Below are positions 8,200-19,612 of a stretch of DNA of 64,000 nucleotides, in pieces; positions within the stretch are counted from its first letter, which is position 1, and each line of letters starts with the position of its first letter. Source of the DNA: Actinoplanes sp. L3-i22 (GTDB lineage Bacteria; Actinomycetota; Actinomycetes; Mycobacteriales; Micromonosporaceae); the NCBI RefSeq assembly GCF_019704555.1, contig NZ_AP024745.1, positions 11,583,501 through 11,647,500 of the forward strand. The letters run 5' to 3'. The position numbers and the translations under genes are program-made. The notes beneath the pieces are model-generated. The model had not been told where the DNA came from. It was given only the letters and a program-made list of their open reading frames with translations, and searched no databases.

Positions 8200-9077
8200 A
8201 CGAGGATTTCAGCGTCCTGCGGGAGACGATGGGCCGGCTCTCCGAGCACGGCGGCGAGGCCGATCTGCACGACCGGATGCTGGCGACGTCGCGGCGGATC
8301 ACCCGGCGCAACCGGGTGGTCGGGACCGCCGCGGTGGCGGTGGCGATCGTCGCGATCGGCACCCCGTTCGCACTGGCCGGGACGCGCGGAGCGGCGCCCG
8401 ATCCGAACGTGGCGACCCAGCCGTCGGTCACCTTCTCGCCCGCACCCAGCGTCTCCGGTTCCCCCTCCGCCACCCCGTCGTCGCCCACTTCGTCCAGGTC
8501 GTCCACGTCGTCGACGCCGACCGTGCAGAACGGCTGCCCGGTCACCTCGCAGGTGCTCTTCGACGCCGTCGAGGCGGACGGCGGGCAGGTCAAGAGCGGT
8601 GACAAGTGGCGTGACATCGAATGCCACGACGGGTGGGCCTCGGCCTGGTACCTGCAGAAGGTCCCGACCGGTGACCCCGGGGCGACCGTCTTCAAGTACA
8701 GCGAGGCGGCCGGCAAGTGGACCGCGGTGGGCAGCGGCAGCGGGGACTACTGCACGGCGTACCTGCCGCGTGGTGAGTGGAGCAAGTTCGCCAAGGCGTG
8801 CGACGGCGTCGACCCGGCCGCGCCCTGCCCGACCGGGAACACCGAGACGGTCGACGCCATCGAGGCCGGCCAGTGGGCCGGGGACGTGCGGGCCGGGGAC
8901 GTGTTCCAGGAGCTGGCCTGCGGGGACAAGTACGCCGTCCAGCAACTGATCGACGGGTCCAAGAAGACGTTCGTGATGCGGTGGGACTCCGGGCGGGAGC
9001 GGTGGACGGCCATCGCGGCCGGCGCCTGCAAGGCGGTCGTCAAGAGTCCCTACGGCAACCCGTCGATCTGCCCCTGA
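8196..9077 (+). CDS. Single-pass membrane partner of the ECF sigma factor
   Basis: The product has 293 residues: a cytoplasmic segment of about 45 residues, one transmembrane helix (about 46-66, VVGTAAVAVAIVAIG), a Ser/Thr/Pro-rich linker and an extracytoplasmic region. The latter is two copies of a roughly 75-residue module, each beginning CP, carrying an internal Cys and ending KWTAVGSG...C or RWTAIAAGAC. ATGA overlap with the sigma gene points to an anti-sigma-like role, but no zinc-binding anti-sigma HxxxCxxC motif is present. I infer a sensor role from context only. Its 3' end overlaps the convergent DUF4291 gene by 38 bp. Confidence 0.75.
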   Translation: MNEDFSVLRETMGRLSEHGGEADLHDRMLATSRRITRRNRVVGTAAVAVAIVAIGTPFALAGTRGAAPDPNVATQPSVTFSPAPSVSGSPSATPSSPTSSRSSTSSTPTVQNGCPVTSQVLFDAVEADGGQVKSGDKWRDIECHDGWASAWYLQKVPTGDPGATVFKYSEAAGKWTAVGSGSGDYCTAYLPRGEWSKFAKACDGVDPAAPCPTGNTETVDAIEAGQWAGDVRAGDVFQELACGDKYAVQQLIDGSKKTFVMRWDSGRERWTAIAAGACKAVVKSPYGNPSICP

Positions 9078-9663
9078 CCTCCGGATAGACGCGCTCGGGC
9101 GGCAGCAACGCCACCGCCCGGGCCTCGTCGCCCGCGTCCAGGTGCCGCCGGATCTCCCGGACCCGATCGGTCACGTCGGTGATCCCGGTGGTCCACTCGT
9201 CGACGTAGCGGGGCACCGCCGCCCCGCCGATGCCGAGCTGCAGCGATCGGTACGGCAACTCGCGCAGCCGCAGGTCCCGCTCCGGATCCCACTGCACCCG
9301 GACCGGCGCCCGCTTCAACTCCCGCTGCCAGTCGGCGCGGCTCGCGTGGACCCCGCGCTGGTAGCTGCTGTGCGCGGCGTGCGCCAGCGCCCACTCGAAG
9401 CCCGCCCGGGTGATCGTGACGGCGAGCACGTGCTCCTGGCCCTCCTTGGTGGCCCAGCCGCAGCGGTACATCATCCACAGGAACGACGGCTTGATCCACG
9501 TCATCCGGTCCCGTTTGAACGGCGGAACGAACCGCCCCGCGCGCACCGCCGGCACCGCGATCGCCGGTGAGTAGGCCTGGTAGACGGTGATCGTCTGGTC
9601 GTCGTAGACCGCTCGGATCTCATGCACGCCCACATCGTCCGCGATCAGATCTGCCGGAGCCAC
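9040..9663 (-). CDS. DUF4291 family protein
   Basis: The product is up to 207 residues. Conserved segments include IRAVYDDQTITVYQAYS at the N-terminus, MTWIKPSFLWMMYR in the middle and LQLGIGGA in the C-terminal half, as in DUF4291 proteins. The biochemical role is unknown. The ATG at 9663 overlaps the end of the upstream membrane-protein gene by 19 bp. An in-frame GTG about 30 bases downstream lies closer to the usual family start. The gene converges with the sigma-factor partner gene. Confidence 0.8.
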   Translation of the reverse strand: MAPADLIADDVGVHEIRAVYDDQTITVYQAYSPAIAVPAVRAGRFVPPFKRDRMTWIKPSFLWMMYRCGWATKEGQEHVLAVTITRAGFEWALAHAAHSSYQRGVHASRADWQRELKRAPVRVQWDPERDLRLRELPYRSLQLGIGGAAVPRYVDEWTTGITDVTDRVREIRRHLDAGDEARAVALLPPERVYPEVRGRSTGCRRDS

Positions 9664-10169
9664 CCGATAAAGAACAGCGCTCCGGCCGCCCCCGAGAGGA
9701 TCACCACCGGCAGCACCCAGGCTCCGCCCGGCGCCCCGGCCAGACGGGCCGTCCAGCGCCGGTGCAGGGCCGCGAGGCCGGCCATCATGAACAGCCCGGC
9801 GACGGCCAGCGCCGCACCGATCACGGCGTGCGCGGTCCAGGCGCCGGCCAGGCCGGGGCCGCCCCAGGCGGTGTCGTAGGGCCCGGGGTCCACCCAGCCG
9901 TAGCCGAGACCACGGATCGGGAAGATCAGCTCGAAGCCGAGCGGGATCAGCGCGAAGAGGCCGAGCAGCAGCCCGACGGCCGCGTTCGCGGCGGCCGGCA
10001 GGACCCGGCCGGGCAGGTCCGGCGGCGGGCCGATCCGGCTCTGCCAGGCGGTGGAGAGCCGTGCCGCGGCGGCCGGGCGGCCGGTCACCGCCAGGCCGAG
10101 ACTAGCGGCGCTGACCAGACCGAGCCCGGAGCAGTAAACAACGAACTGACCGATGCGTCTGATGTCCAT
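9645..10169 (-). CDS. Four-helix membrane protein of unknown function
   Basis: The product has 174 residues with about four hydrophobic helices, near residues 10-28, 58-80, 110-130 and 148-168, and a Trp/Gly/Pro-rich loop before the third. No catalytic motif is recognised. It overlaps the downstream DUF4291 gene, so the two are probably co-transcribed. Confidence 0.65.
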   Translation of the reverse strand: MDIRRIGQFVVYCSGLGLVSAASLGLAVTGRPAAAARLSTAWQSRIGPPPDLPGRVLPAAANAAVGLLLGLFALIPLGFELIFPIRGLGYGWVDPGPYDTAWGGPGLAGAWTAHAVIGAALAVAGLFMMAGLAALHRRWTARLAGAPGGAWVLPVVILSGAAGALFFIGWLRQI

Positions 10170-10249
10170 GCATCGGAAAATATGGATCGACTCGGGTCGC
10201 CGGCATCAACCCGGGGAGCCGTCCGCCACGTAGTACCCCGGTATGACGC

Positions 10250-10287
10250 GGAACGGCCCGGCCGCGAAAACGCAGCCGGGCCGTTCC
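10250..10287 (-). terminator. Terminator hairpin after clpC
   Basis: A 13-bp perfect stem, GGAACGGCCCGGC pairing with GCCGGGCCGTTCC, encloses a 12-base A-rich loop. It lies 19 bp beyond the clpC stop. There is no long T-run, as is usual for high-GC actinobacterial terminators. Confidence 0.7.
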
Positions 10288-10305
10288 GTCATGCTGACTT
10301 GCGGA

Positions 10306-12828
<2,523 letters not shown>

Positions 12829-13057
12829 GCCCTCGTGCTCCTCACGTGCCGTGCGCCAATGCTGATCTTGATCCGACAGCTGGCGGGGCCAGCGCACGGG
12901 CATCGGTGATACCCGTGCAGTAACTCTATCGCCGCCCGGAGGATCCGCTGGGCCCTCGCAGCCCCTCGAAACGATCCGCGACGTTGATACAGCCAACTTC
13001 GCACGGTCAGCGCCTGTTCCCCTACCCGAACGTGTACGCGGACAGCGAAATCCCGGT

Positions 13058-13098
13058 AGTCCACAGGCTGTGGACAACTGGGGTCGGCCTGTGGATAA
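13058..13098. promoter_or_regulatory. Cluster of DnaA-box-like sites with a palindrome
   Basis: GTCCACAGGCTGTGGAC is a perfect 17-base palindrome whose right side continues into TGTGGACAA (complement TTGTCCACA, 13069-13077). TGTGGATAA (complement TTATCCACA) follows at 13090-13098. Three boxes in 41 bp upstream of clpC are more than chance would give in such GC-rich DNA. Confidence 0.45.
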
Positions 13099-13113
13099 CG
13101 GTACTGGAAGCAC

Positions 13114-13148
13114 GAAGAGGGCGTACCGATGATCGGTACGCCCTCTTC
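13114..13148 (-). terminator. Strong terminator hairpin after lsr2
   Basis: Two perfectly complementary 17-base arms (13114-13130 and 13132-13148) start nine bases after the lsr2 stop. They form a long stem around a tiny loop. It should isolate clpC from lsr2 transcription. Confidence 0.8.
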
Positions 13149-13157
13149 GCGACGAGC

Positions 13158-13514
13158 TCAGGCCCGGCCGGGGCCCTTCGCGTGGTACTCGTCGACGATC
13201 TCCTGCGGGATACGCCCGCGGTCGGAGATGTCGTAGCCGGCCTTCTTGGCCCACTCGCGAATCGCCTTGTTCTGCTCCCGGTCGGCTGCCGCCCCGCCAC
13301 GGCCACGAGCCGCGCGGCCACCGACGACCACACCGCCCCGGGCCACCTTGCTGCCGGCGCCGACGTACTGAGCGAAGACCTCCCGCAATTCTGCGGCGTT
13401 CTTCTCCGAGAGGTCGATCTCGTACTGAATACCGTCGAGCGCGAACTTCACCGTCTCGTCGGCGTCGCCGCCGTCGATGTCATCGACCAGCTTGTGAATG
13501 ATCTGCTTGGCCAC
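13158..13514 (-). CDS. lsr2: Nucleoid-associated protein Lsr2
   Basis: The product has 118 residues. The N-terminal dimerisation domain begins with MAKQIIHKLVDDIDGG and the C-terminal DNA-binding domain has the AT-hook-like core RGR (SDRGRIPQEI). A basic Gly/Arg/Ala linker joins them. Lsr2 is the actinobacterial H-NS analogue that coats and silences AT-rich DNA; the lower-GC segment at 39-44 kb in this window would be a natural target. The GTG at 13514 is preceded by GGGAGGA. The position between lysS and clpC is the conserved actinobacterial arrangement. Confidence 0.97.
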   Translation of the reverse strand: MAKQIIHKLVDDIDGGDADETVKFALDGIQYEIDLSEKNAAELREVFAQYVGAGSKVARGGVVVGGRAARGRGGAAADREQNKAIREWAKKAGYDISDRGRIPQEIVDEYHAKGPGRA

Positions 13515-13580
13515 GCGCCGTTATCCTCCCGAACACAGGTACTCTCCCACGCAATGGGAGAACAATAACGCCAGGGGCAC

Positions 13581-13604
13581 ATCGCCCGTCAATGGCGGGG
13601 CGAT
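13581..13604 (-). terminator. Probable lysS terminator hairpin
   Basis: ATCGCCC and GGGCGAT form a 7-bp stem with a 10-base loop, 14 bp beyond the lysS stop. It is shorter than other terminators here and could allow read-through into lsr2. Confidence 0.4.
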
Positions 13605-13617
13605 AATTGACGATCGG

Positions 13618-15126
13618 CTACTCCGCGCGGACCAACGGGAACAGGATCGTTTCCCGAATGCCCAGGCCGGTGAGCGCCATCAAGAGCCGGTCGATTCCCA
13701 TTCCCATGCCACCGCTGGGCGGCATTCCGTACTCCATGGCACGCAGGAAATCCTCGTCCAGCTGCATCGCCTCGGCGTCCCCACCGGCCGCCAGCAGGGA
13801 CTGCGCGACGAGACGTTCCCGCTGGATGACCGGGTCGACGAGCTCCGAATACGCGGTGGCGAGCTCGAAGCCGCCGACGTAGAGATCCCACTTCTCGGTC
13901 AGGCCGGGCGTCTCCCGGTGCGGCGCGGTCAGCGGGGCGGTCTCCTCCGGGTAGTCCCGGACGAACGTCGGCTGCTGCAGGCTGTCCTGGACGAGGTGCT
14001 CGAACAGCTCCTCGGCCAGCTTGCCCGCGCTCCACTTGGGGTCGACCCCGAGCTGGACCTTCTCCGCGTACTGCCGGAGCTGGGCCAGATCGGTCGCGAT
14101 GGTGACCTCCTCGCCGAGCGCCTCGGAGATCGCGCCGAACAGGGTGATCTGCTTCCACTCGCCGCCGAGGTCCAGCTCGGTCCCGTCGTAGTGGGTGACC
14201 ACGTGCGAGCCGGAGACGGCCTGCGCGGCCTCCTGAATCCACTCCTGCACGGCGGTCTGCATCACGTTGTAGTCGGCATACGCCTGATACGCCTCCAGCA
14301 TGGCGAACTCCGGGGAGTGGGTGGAGTCCATGCCCTCATTACGGAAGTTCCTGTTGATCTCGAAGACCCGGTCGATGCCACCGACCACGGCGCGCTTCAA
14401 AAATAGTTCCGGCGCGATCCGCAGATAAAGATCGGTATCCAACGCGTTGCTGTGTGTCACAAACGGACGGGCCGCCGCGCCGCCGTGCAGCAACTGCAAC
14501 ATCGGCGTTTCCACCTCGAGATAATTGCGGCGGAACAGCGACTCACGAAGACTACGGATCACGGTTGCGCGAGTACGCACAGTGTCCCTGGCCTGCGGAC
14601 GAACGATGAGATCCACATAACGCTGCCGCACCCGGGTTTCCTCGGAAAGCGGCTTGTGCGCGACCGGAAGCGGGCGCAACGCCTTCGCGCTCATCGCCCA
14701 GGAATCGGCGAGGACCGAGAGCTCCCCGCGCCGGCTGGTGATCACCTCACCGGTGATCGCGACCAGGTCACCCAGGTCGACCAGGCGCTTCCAGTCCTCC
14801 AGGCGCCCGGCGCCGACCCGGTCCAGCGAGAGCATCGCCTGCAGCTCGGTGCCGTCCCCCTCGCGGAGGGTGGCGAAGCAGAGCTTGCCACCGTTCCGGA
14901 TGAAGATCAGCCGGCCGGTGATCGAGACCTGGTCGCCGGTGGCGGTGTCGGTCGGGAGTTCCGCGTACTGCTGGCGGATCTGGGCCAGGCTGATCGTCCG
15001 GGCGACGGTGACCGGGTAGGGCGCCTCGCCGTTGGCCAGCATCTGGTCCCGCTTCGCCCGGCGGACCTTCATCTGCTCGGGAAGGTCCTCGGCGGGGTCA
15101 GTCACTGGCACGTTCTGCTCGGTCAC
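13618..15126 (-). CDS. lysS: Lysine--tRNA ligase, class II
   Basis: The product has 502 residues: an N-terminal OB-fold anticodon-binding domain (about 50-160, containing [14 protein letters not shown]) and the class II catalytic core. Motif 2 is [14 protein letters not shown] near residue 260 and motif 3 is [11 protein letters not shown] near residue 475. It charges tRNA-Lys. The GTG at 15126 has AGGAAG about 11 bases upstream. It lies between coaX and lsr2, as in other actinobacteria. Confidence 0.97.
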   Translation of the reverse strand: MTEQNVPVTDPAEDLPEQMKVRRAKRDQMLANGEAPYPVTVARTISLAQIRQQYAELPTDTATGDQVSITGRLIFIRNGGKLCFATLREGDGTELQAMLSLDRVGAGRLEDWKRLVDLGDLVAITGEVITSRRGELSVLADSWAMSAKALRPLPVAHKPLSEETRVRQRYVDLIVRPQARDTVRTRATVIRSLRESLFRRNYLEVETPMLQLLHGGAAARPFVTHSNALDTDLYLRIAPELFLKRAVVGGIDRVFEINRNFRNEGMDSTHSPEFAMLEAYQAYADYNVMQTAVQEWIQEAAQAVSGSHVVTHYDGTELDLGGEWKQITLFGAISEALGEEVTIATDLAQLRQYAEKVQLGVDPKWSAGKLAEELFEHLVQDSLQQPTFVRDYPEETAPLTAPHRETPGLTEKWDLYVGGFELATAYSELVDPVIQRERLVAQSLLAAGGDAEAMQLDEDFLRAMEYGMPPSGGMGMGIDRLLMALTGLGIRETILFPLVRAE

Positions 15127-15187
15127 GGCACGGTCTTCCTGTGTAGTGGGGGGCTGTGCAAGACCTGGAAAGCCTACTCAGCCCGGT

Positions 15188-15946
15188 TCAGACGTTCCGC
15201 TCATATACCATCCGCAGCCCGATCAGCGTGATCATCGGCTCGTGCGCGGTGAGCGTGTGGCACTCGTCCTTGACCAGCCAGGCCAGGCCGCCGGTGGCGA
15301 TCACCGCGCGGACCGGGCCGATCTCCTCGACCATCCGCTCGACGATCCGGTCCACCTGACCGCCGAAGCCATAGTAGAGCCCGGCCTGCAGGCACTCCAC
15401 GGTGTTCTTCCCGATCACCGAGCGCGGCTTGGTCGGCTCCACCTTGCGCAGCTGGGCGGCGCGGGCGGCGAGCGCGTCGAAGGAGATCTCGATGCCCGGC
15501 GCGAACGCCCCACCGAGGAACTCGCCCTTCGCGCTGATCAGGTCGAAGTTCGTGGTGGTGCCGAAGTCGACCACGATCGACGGTCCGCCGTAGAGGGCGT
15601 GCGCGGCCAGGGTGTTCACCACCCGGTCGGCGCCGACCTCCTTCGGGTTGTCGATGGCCAGCTGCACGCCGGTCTTCACGCCCGGCTCGACGATCACGCT
15701 GGGCACGTCGCCGTAGTAGCGCTTCAGCATCGTGCGCAGGTTGCGCAGCGCGGCCGGCACCGTGGAGCAGGCCGCCACCCCGGTGATCTCCACCGCGTCA
15801 CCGGCCAGCAGGCCACGGAACATCAGGCCGAGCTCGTCGGCGGTCGAGGCGGCGTCGGTCTTGATCCGCCAGTTGTGCACCAGCTTGTCACCGTCGAAGG
15901 TGGCCAGCACGGTGTTCGTGTTACCGATGTCAATGCAAAGCAGCAC
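15188..15946 (-). CDS. coaX: Type III pantothenate kinase
   Basis: The product has 252 residues. CoaX phosphorylates pantothenate in the first step of CoA synthesis. Seen are the N-terminal P-loop-like DIGNTNTVLATFDG, the GADRVVNTLAAH segment and the phosphate-binding VDFGTTTNFDLIS of the ASKHA-fold kinases. It is co-oriented with panC and panD upstream, so three pantothenate/CoA steps lie in one run. A weak GC stem followed by T-rich DNA (about 15965-15990) separates it from nadC and may attenuate transcription. Confidence 0.95.
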   Translation of the reverse strand: MLLCIDIGNTNTVLATFDGDKLVHNWRIKTDAASTADELGLMFRGLLAGDAVEITGVAACSTVPAALRNLRTMLKRYYGDVPSVIVEPGVKTGVQLAIDNPKEVGADRVVNTLAAHALYGGPSIVVDFGTTTNFDLISAKGEFLGGAFAPGIEISFDALAARAAQLRKVEPTKPRSVIGKNTVECLQAGLYYGFGGQVDRIVERMVEEIGPVRAVIATGGLAWLVKDECHTLTAHEPMITLIGLRMVYERNV

Positions 15947-16000
15947 AGAGGCCCCTAAGAATCAAAATCAAGACCCCTATTTTGTACGGGGGCAGCACGG

Positions 16001-16858
16001 TCATCGCGGACGCAGGTCCAGTGCGATGTCCAGGATCGGCGAGGAGTGGGTCAGACCGCCCACCGACAGGTAGTCCACGCCGGTCGCCGCGTAGGCCGCG
16101 GCCGTCGCGAGCGTCAGGTTCCCGGTCGCCTCCAGCTCGGCCCGCCCACCGATCGCGGCAACCACCTCGGCCAGCAGTTCCGGGCTCATGTTGTCGCAGA
16201 GCAGGAACGTCGCGCCGGCCGTGACCGCCTCCTCCGCCTCGGCCAGCGTGGTCACCTCGACCTGCACCGCCACGTCCGGGAAGGTGTCCCGGACCAGGCG
16301 GTACGCGGCGGTGATGCTGCCCGCGGCCAGCTTGTGGTTGTCCTTGATCATGGCGACGTCGTACAGGCCCATGCGCTTGTTGGTGCCGCCGCCGACGCGG
16401 ACCGCGTACTTCTCCAGCGACCGCAGCCCGGGGGTGGTCTTCCGGGTGTCCAGCACGGTCGCCTTGGTGCCCTCGAGCTGGTCGGCCCACCTGCGGGTGT
16501 GGGTGGCCACCCCGGACATCCGGCTGATCAGGTTCAGCGCGGTGCGCTCGCCGGTGAGCAGCGCGCGGGTCGGCCCGGTGATGGTGGCCAGCACGTCGCC
16601 CCGCACCACCCGGTCGCCCTCGCCGGTGATCTGCCGGAACTCGGCGTGCCCCTGCGAGGTGACCGCGAAGACCTCGGCGGCGACCGGCAGCCCGGCCACC
16701 ACGCCGTCGGCCCGGGCCACCAGCTCGGCGGTGTCCACCTGGCCGGCCGGGATGGTCGCCTCGCTGGTCACGTCGCGGGGCGGGGCGCCGAGGTCCTCGG
16801 CGAGCGCGGTCAGCACGATCCGCTGGACCTCCGCGAAGTCCAACCCGAAGTCGATCAC
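16001..16858 (-). CDS. nadC: Quinolinate phosphoribosyltransferase (decarboxylating)
   Basis: The product has 285 residues. NadC converts quinolinate and PRPP to nicotinate mononucleotide. Characteristic segments are LNLISRMSGVAT, LDTRKTTPGLR, GGGTNKRMGLYD and the catalytic-lysine motif IKDNH, then the phosphate-binding SVGGLTHS near the C-terminus. The GTG at 16858 overlaps the nadB stop (GTGA), showing translational coupling. The frame is open far upstream inside nadB, but only this start fits the family length. Confidence 0.96.
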   Translation of the reverse strand: MIDFGLDFAEVQRIVLTALAEDLGAPPRDVTSEATIPAGQVDTAELVARADGVVAGLPVAAEVFAVTSQGHAEFRQITGEGDRVVRGDVLATITGPTRALLTGERTALNLISRMSGVATHTRRWADQLEGTKATVLDTRKTTPGLRSLEKYAVRVGGGTNKRMGLYDVAMIKDNHKLAAGSITAAYRLVRDTFPDVAVQVEVTTLAEAEEAVTAGATFLLCDNMSPELLAEVVAAIGGRAELEATGNLTLATAAAYAATGVDYLSVGGLTHSSPILDIALDLRPR

Positions 16859-18501
16859 TGCATCTCCTGGAAGTCTTGGCTCATGCTGCCGTCCGGGTTG
16901 ATCGCGTTGAGCAGGTGGCCGCGCCACTCGTCGGCCGCGGTCGGGTAGTCCTCCCGCCAGTGGCAGCCGCGCGTCTCCCGGCGGCTGCGGGCCGAGGCGA
17001 CCAGCGCGGTCGCGACGGTGAGCAGGTTCGTCGCCTCCCACGCCGCGGTGTTCGGGGTGGCCCGCGACTCGGCCAGCCGGGACAGCTCCTTGGCCGCGGT
17101 GGCCAGCGAGTCCGCCGAGCGCAGCACGCCGGCCCCGCGGGTCATGGTGCGCTGCACGTCGGCACGGATCGCCGCGTCGGCGACCCAGGCCGGGGTCATG
17201 TTCATCCGCACCGGGTCGGCCTGGGCGGGCAGGTCCCGGCCGATGTCGTCGGCGATCCGCTTGGCGAAGACCAGGCCCTCCAGCAGCGAGTTGCTGGCCA
17301 GCCGGTTCGCGCCGTGCACGCCGGTGCAGGCCACCTCGCCGCAGGCGTAGAGCCCGGCGATGCTGGTCCGCCCGTGCAGGTCGGTCCGCACCCCGCCGGA
17401 GGCGTAGTGCGCGGCCGGGGCGACCGGGATCAACTCGGTCGCCGGGTCCACGCCGGCCGCCCGGGTGGACGCCATGATCGTCGGGAAGCGGCCCTCCAGG
17501 AACTGCTTGCCGAGGTGCCGCGCGTCCAGGTAGACGTGGTCCGCCCCGGTCGACCGGAGGACCCGGTAGATGCCCTTGGCGACCACGTCGCGCGGGGCCA
17601 GCTCGGCCTGCTCGTGCTGGCCGACCATGAACCGGGTGCCGGTCTCGTCGACCAGGTGCGCCCCCTCGCCGCGCAGCGCCTCGGAGATCAGTGGCCGCTG
17701 CACCGAGCTCAGGTCGGCGGTGACGAACGAGGTCGGGTGGAACTGGACGAACTCCACATCGGTGACCGCCGCGCCGGCCCGCAGCGCGAGCGCCACGCCG
17801 TCGCCGGTGGAGACCGACGGGTTCGTGGTGGAGGCGTAGATCTGCCCCATCCCGCCGGTGGCCAGCACCACCGCGCGGGCCAGGATCGCGCCGACGCCGT
17901 CCTCCGAGCCCTCGCCGAGCACGTGCAGGGTGATCCCGCAGGCCCGGCCGTCGGCGGCCCGCAGCAGGTCGAGGACGAGCGCGTGCTCGACCAGCCGGAT
18001 CCACGGGTCGCGGCGGACCGCGGCGTGCAGGGCGCGCTGCACCTCGGCGCCGGTCGCGTCGCCACCGGCGTGCACGATCCGGTCCGCCCGGTGGCCGCCC
18101 TCGCGGGTCAGCATCAGCGAGCCGTCCGGGTTGCGGTCGAACTCGGCGCCCCGGCGGATCAGCTCGCGAATCCGCGCCGGACCCTCCTCGACCAGCACCT
18201 TCACCGCTTCCGGGTCGCACAGCCCGACCCCGGCGATCTCGGTGTCGTAGGCGTGCGCCTGCGGCGAGTCCAGCGGATCGAGGACCCCGGCGATCCCGCC
18301 CTGCGCCCAGCGCGTCGAGCCGTCGTCGATGTTGACCTTGGTGACCACCGTGACGTGCAGGCCCAGCTCGCGCAGGTGCAGCGCGGCGGTCAGCCCGGCG
18401 ACGCCGGACCCGACCACGACCACGTCGGTGGTCTCGTTCCAGCCCGGCTCGGCGGCGGCGAGCCGGCGCGGCAGTGCCGGCAGATCCGCGAGAGGTGACA
18501 T
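16855..18501 (-). CDS. nadB: L-aspartate oxidase
   Basis: The product has 548 residues. It is a flavoprotein oxidising L-aspartate to iminoaspartate for quinolinate synthesis. An N-terminal Rossmann motif VVVGSGVAGL binds FAD near residue 30. Then come the substrate-loop region STRWAQGGIAG, the HPTSF segment, the active-site stretch YASGGVRTDLHGRTS and GLYACGEVACTGVHGANRLASNS. The ATG at 18501 was chosen over upstream in-frame codons because the family starts here. Upstream there is no SD, but a small palindrome GTGTCAGTACAC (18504-18515) that may be an operator. nadA is not adjacent in this window. Confidence 0.95.
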   Translation of the reverse strand: MSPLADLPALPRRLAAAEPGWNETTDVVVVGSGVAGLTAALHLRELGLHVTVVTKVNIDDGSTRWAQGGIAGVLDPLDSPQAHAYDTEIAGVGLCDPEAVKVLVEEGPARIRELIRRGAEFDRNPDGSLMLTREGGHRADRIVHAGGDATGAEVQRALHAAVRRDPWIRLVEHALVLDLLRAADGRACGITLHVLGEGSEDGVGAILARAVVLATGGMGQIYASTTNPSVSTGDGVALALRAGAAVTDVEFVQFHPTSFVTADLSSVQRPLISEALRGEGAHLVDETGTRFMVGQHEQAELAPRDVVAKGIYRVLRSTGADHVYLDARHLGKQFLEGRFPTIMASTRAAGVDPATELIPVAPAAHYASGGVRTDLHGRTSIAGLYACGEVACTGVHGANRLASNSLLEGLVFAKRIADDIGRDLPAQADPVRMNMTPAWVADAAIRADVQRTMTRGAGVLRSADSLATAAKELSRLAESRATPNTAAWEATNLLTVATALVASARSRRETRGCHWREDYPTAADEWRGHLLNAINPDGSMSQDFQEMQ

Positions 18502-18563
18502 GTGTGTCAGTACACTCCGCCCGTGCGCACCCGTCACGGCGGGGGCACCATCAGTGGTCACCG

Positions 18564-19520
18564 TTACTTGTACTGGACCGGCAGGGCCTTGGTCCCCTTG
18601 CCCTTCATCGAGGCGGTCAGCTCGGCCCCGTCCAGCCACAGATAGCAGCGGACCCCGCGGTCACCCTGGGCCCAGACGTCGGAGTTGCCCGGCAGCGAGA
18701 CCACTCCGGTACGGAACTGCAGGTTCTTGTCGTCCGGCACCCCGGCCCAGGCGGCGACCACGGTCCGGCAACCGTCGTGGAAGGCCTCCCACGCGGTGTC
18801 GCCCTTCGGGTACGACGCGTCGGCGGGCGCGTCCCAGACCCCGACGAACTCGGCGTTGTGCTTGTCCGTGCAGACGGCCCGCGGCATGGTGTCGATCGCG
18901 CCGCTGTCGTTCAGCTTGATCGCGTAGCAGCCGAGCTCCAGGTCGGAGCCGCCGGCGAGGGTGCCCCGCAGGCTGCCCTGCCGCTCGACCAGCGCCCCGT
19001 CGTCCTCGATCGAGTCGAGCTCGACCACGTCGCAGCGGAACCAGCGGGAGCCACCGGTCCAGGCCGCCGGCGACGGATGCGTCACGCCGATCCACAGCCT
19101 CGCGGTACGCCACGGCCCACCCACGTACGCCGAAGTCTTTTGATCGCAGGTTTGATAGGCGGCCTCGGCCGCCGCGGAGGTCTCGGCCGGCGGCTGATCG
19201 CCGTCCGCGGCCGTCCCGGTGTACGCGCCCACGTAGACCGTCTCGGTCCGGTGCTGGACCGAGCAGTCGACCTCTTCGTAGGTCGCCCGCGGGCCGGTCG
19301 CCGCGAAGTTCGCGAGGTGGCACGTGTCGGCGATCGGCTCGAACCCGGTCGCCGGCGCCATCGCGCCCCAGTCGTTGGTGAGGTCGCCGTCGACGTTGCC
19401 GGGACTGCCGCAACCCGCGGCGACCAGCAGGATCACGCCGAGCGTGGCGGCCAGGTCGAAGCCGAGCCACGGGCCGGACCAGGACTCCCGGTCACGCCAT
19501 CGGGCCCGCCAGTCTCGCAT
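18564..19520 (-). CDS. Septum-formation-family lipoprotein
   Basis: The product has 318 residues, with a cytoplasmic basic start, a hydrophobic helix and a lipobox-like LLVAAGC near residue 40. The extracytoplasmic part holds two similar halves with cysteines and repeated patterns such as HLANFAATGPRATYEEVDCS and CTDKHNAEFVGVWDAP. This is the Septum_form-type domain (C-x-x-x-H...E.VG) found in actinobacterial cell-surface proteins. The ATG at 19520 is preceded by GGGAGGG, which would itself be inside the longer frame, so the longer start is unlikely. It sits between panD and nadB on the same strand. Its function is not established. Confidence 0.7.
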   Translation of the reverse strand: MRDWRARWRDRESWSGPWLGFDLAATLGVILLVAAGCGSPGNVDGDLTNDWGAMAPATGFEPIADTCHLANFAATGPRATYEEVDCSVQHRTETVYVGAYTGTAADGDQPPAETSAAAEAAYQTCDQKTSAYVGGPWRTARLWIGVTHPSPAAWTGGSRWFRCDVVELDSIEDDGALVERQGSLRGTLAGGSDLELGCYAIKLNDSGAIDTMPRAVCTDKHNAEFVGVWDAPADASYPKGDTAWEAFHDGCRTVVAAWAGVPDDKNLQFRTGVVSLPGNSDVWAQGDRGVRCYLWLDGAELTASMKGKGTKALPVQYK

Positions 19521-19535
19521 GAAGGACCCTCCCAC

Positions 19536-19594
19536 ACGCCGCCGATGTCCGATTTATCGATCATATGGTGATCGCAGCGGTTCATCGGCGGCGT
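19536..19594 (-). terminator. Inverted repeat after panD
   Basis: Perfect 12-base arms ACGCCGCCGATG (19536-19547) and CATCGGCGGCGT (19583-19594) enclose a 35-base AT-richer loop between panD and the lipoprotein gene. It may be a terminator or a regulatory structure in the leader of the downstream gene. Confidence 0.45.
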
Positions 19595-19612
19595 TCCGGA
19601 AAGTCAGTCCCC

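Larger units (their letters stand above)
12829..13157. other. 329-bp intergenic region between lsr2 and clpC
   Basis: There is no gene here. The segment nearest clpC should hold its promoter; I do not see a clear HspR or ClgR box. The middle contains DnaA-box-like sites (13058-13098) and the lsr2-proximal end the lsr2 terminator. Confidence 0.5.

Noticed and set aside
13159..13568. Plus-strand continuation of a frame antisense to lsr2
   Set aside because: It is opposite a well-conserved Lsr2 and crosses a terminator hairpin.
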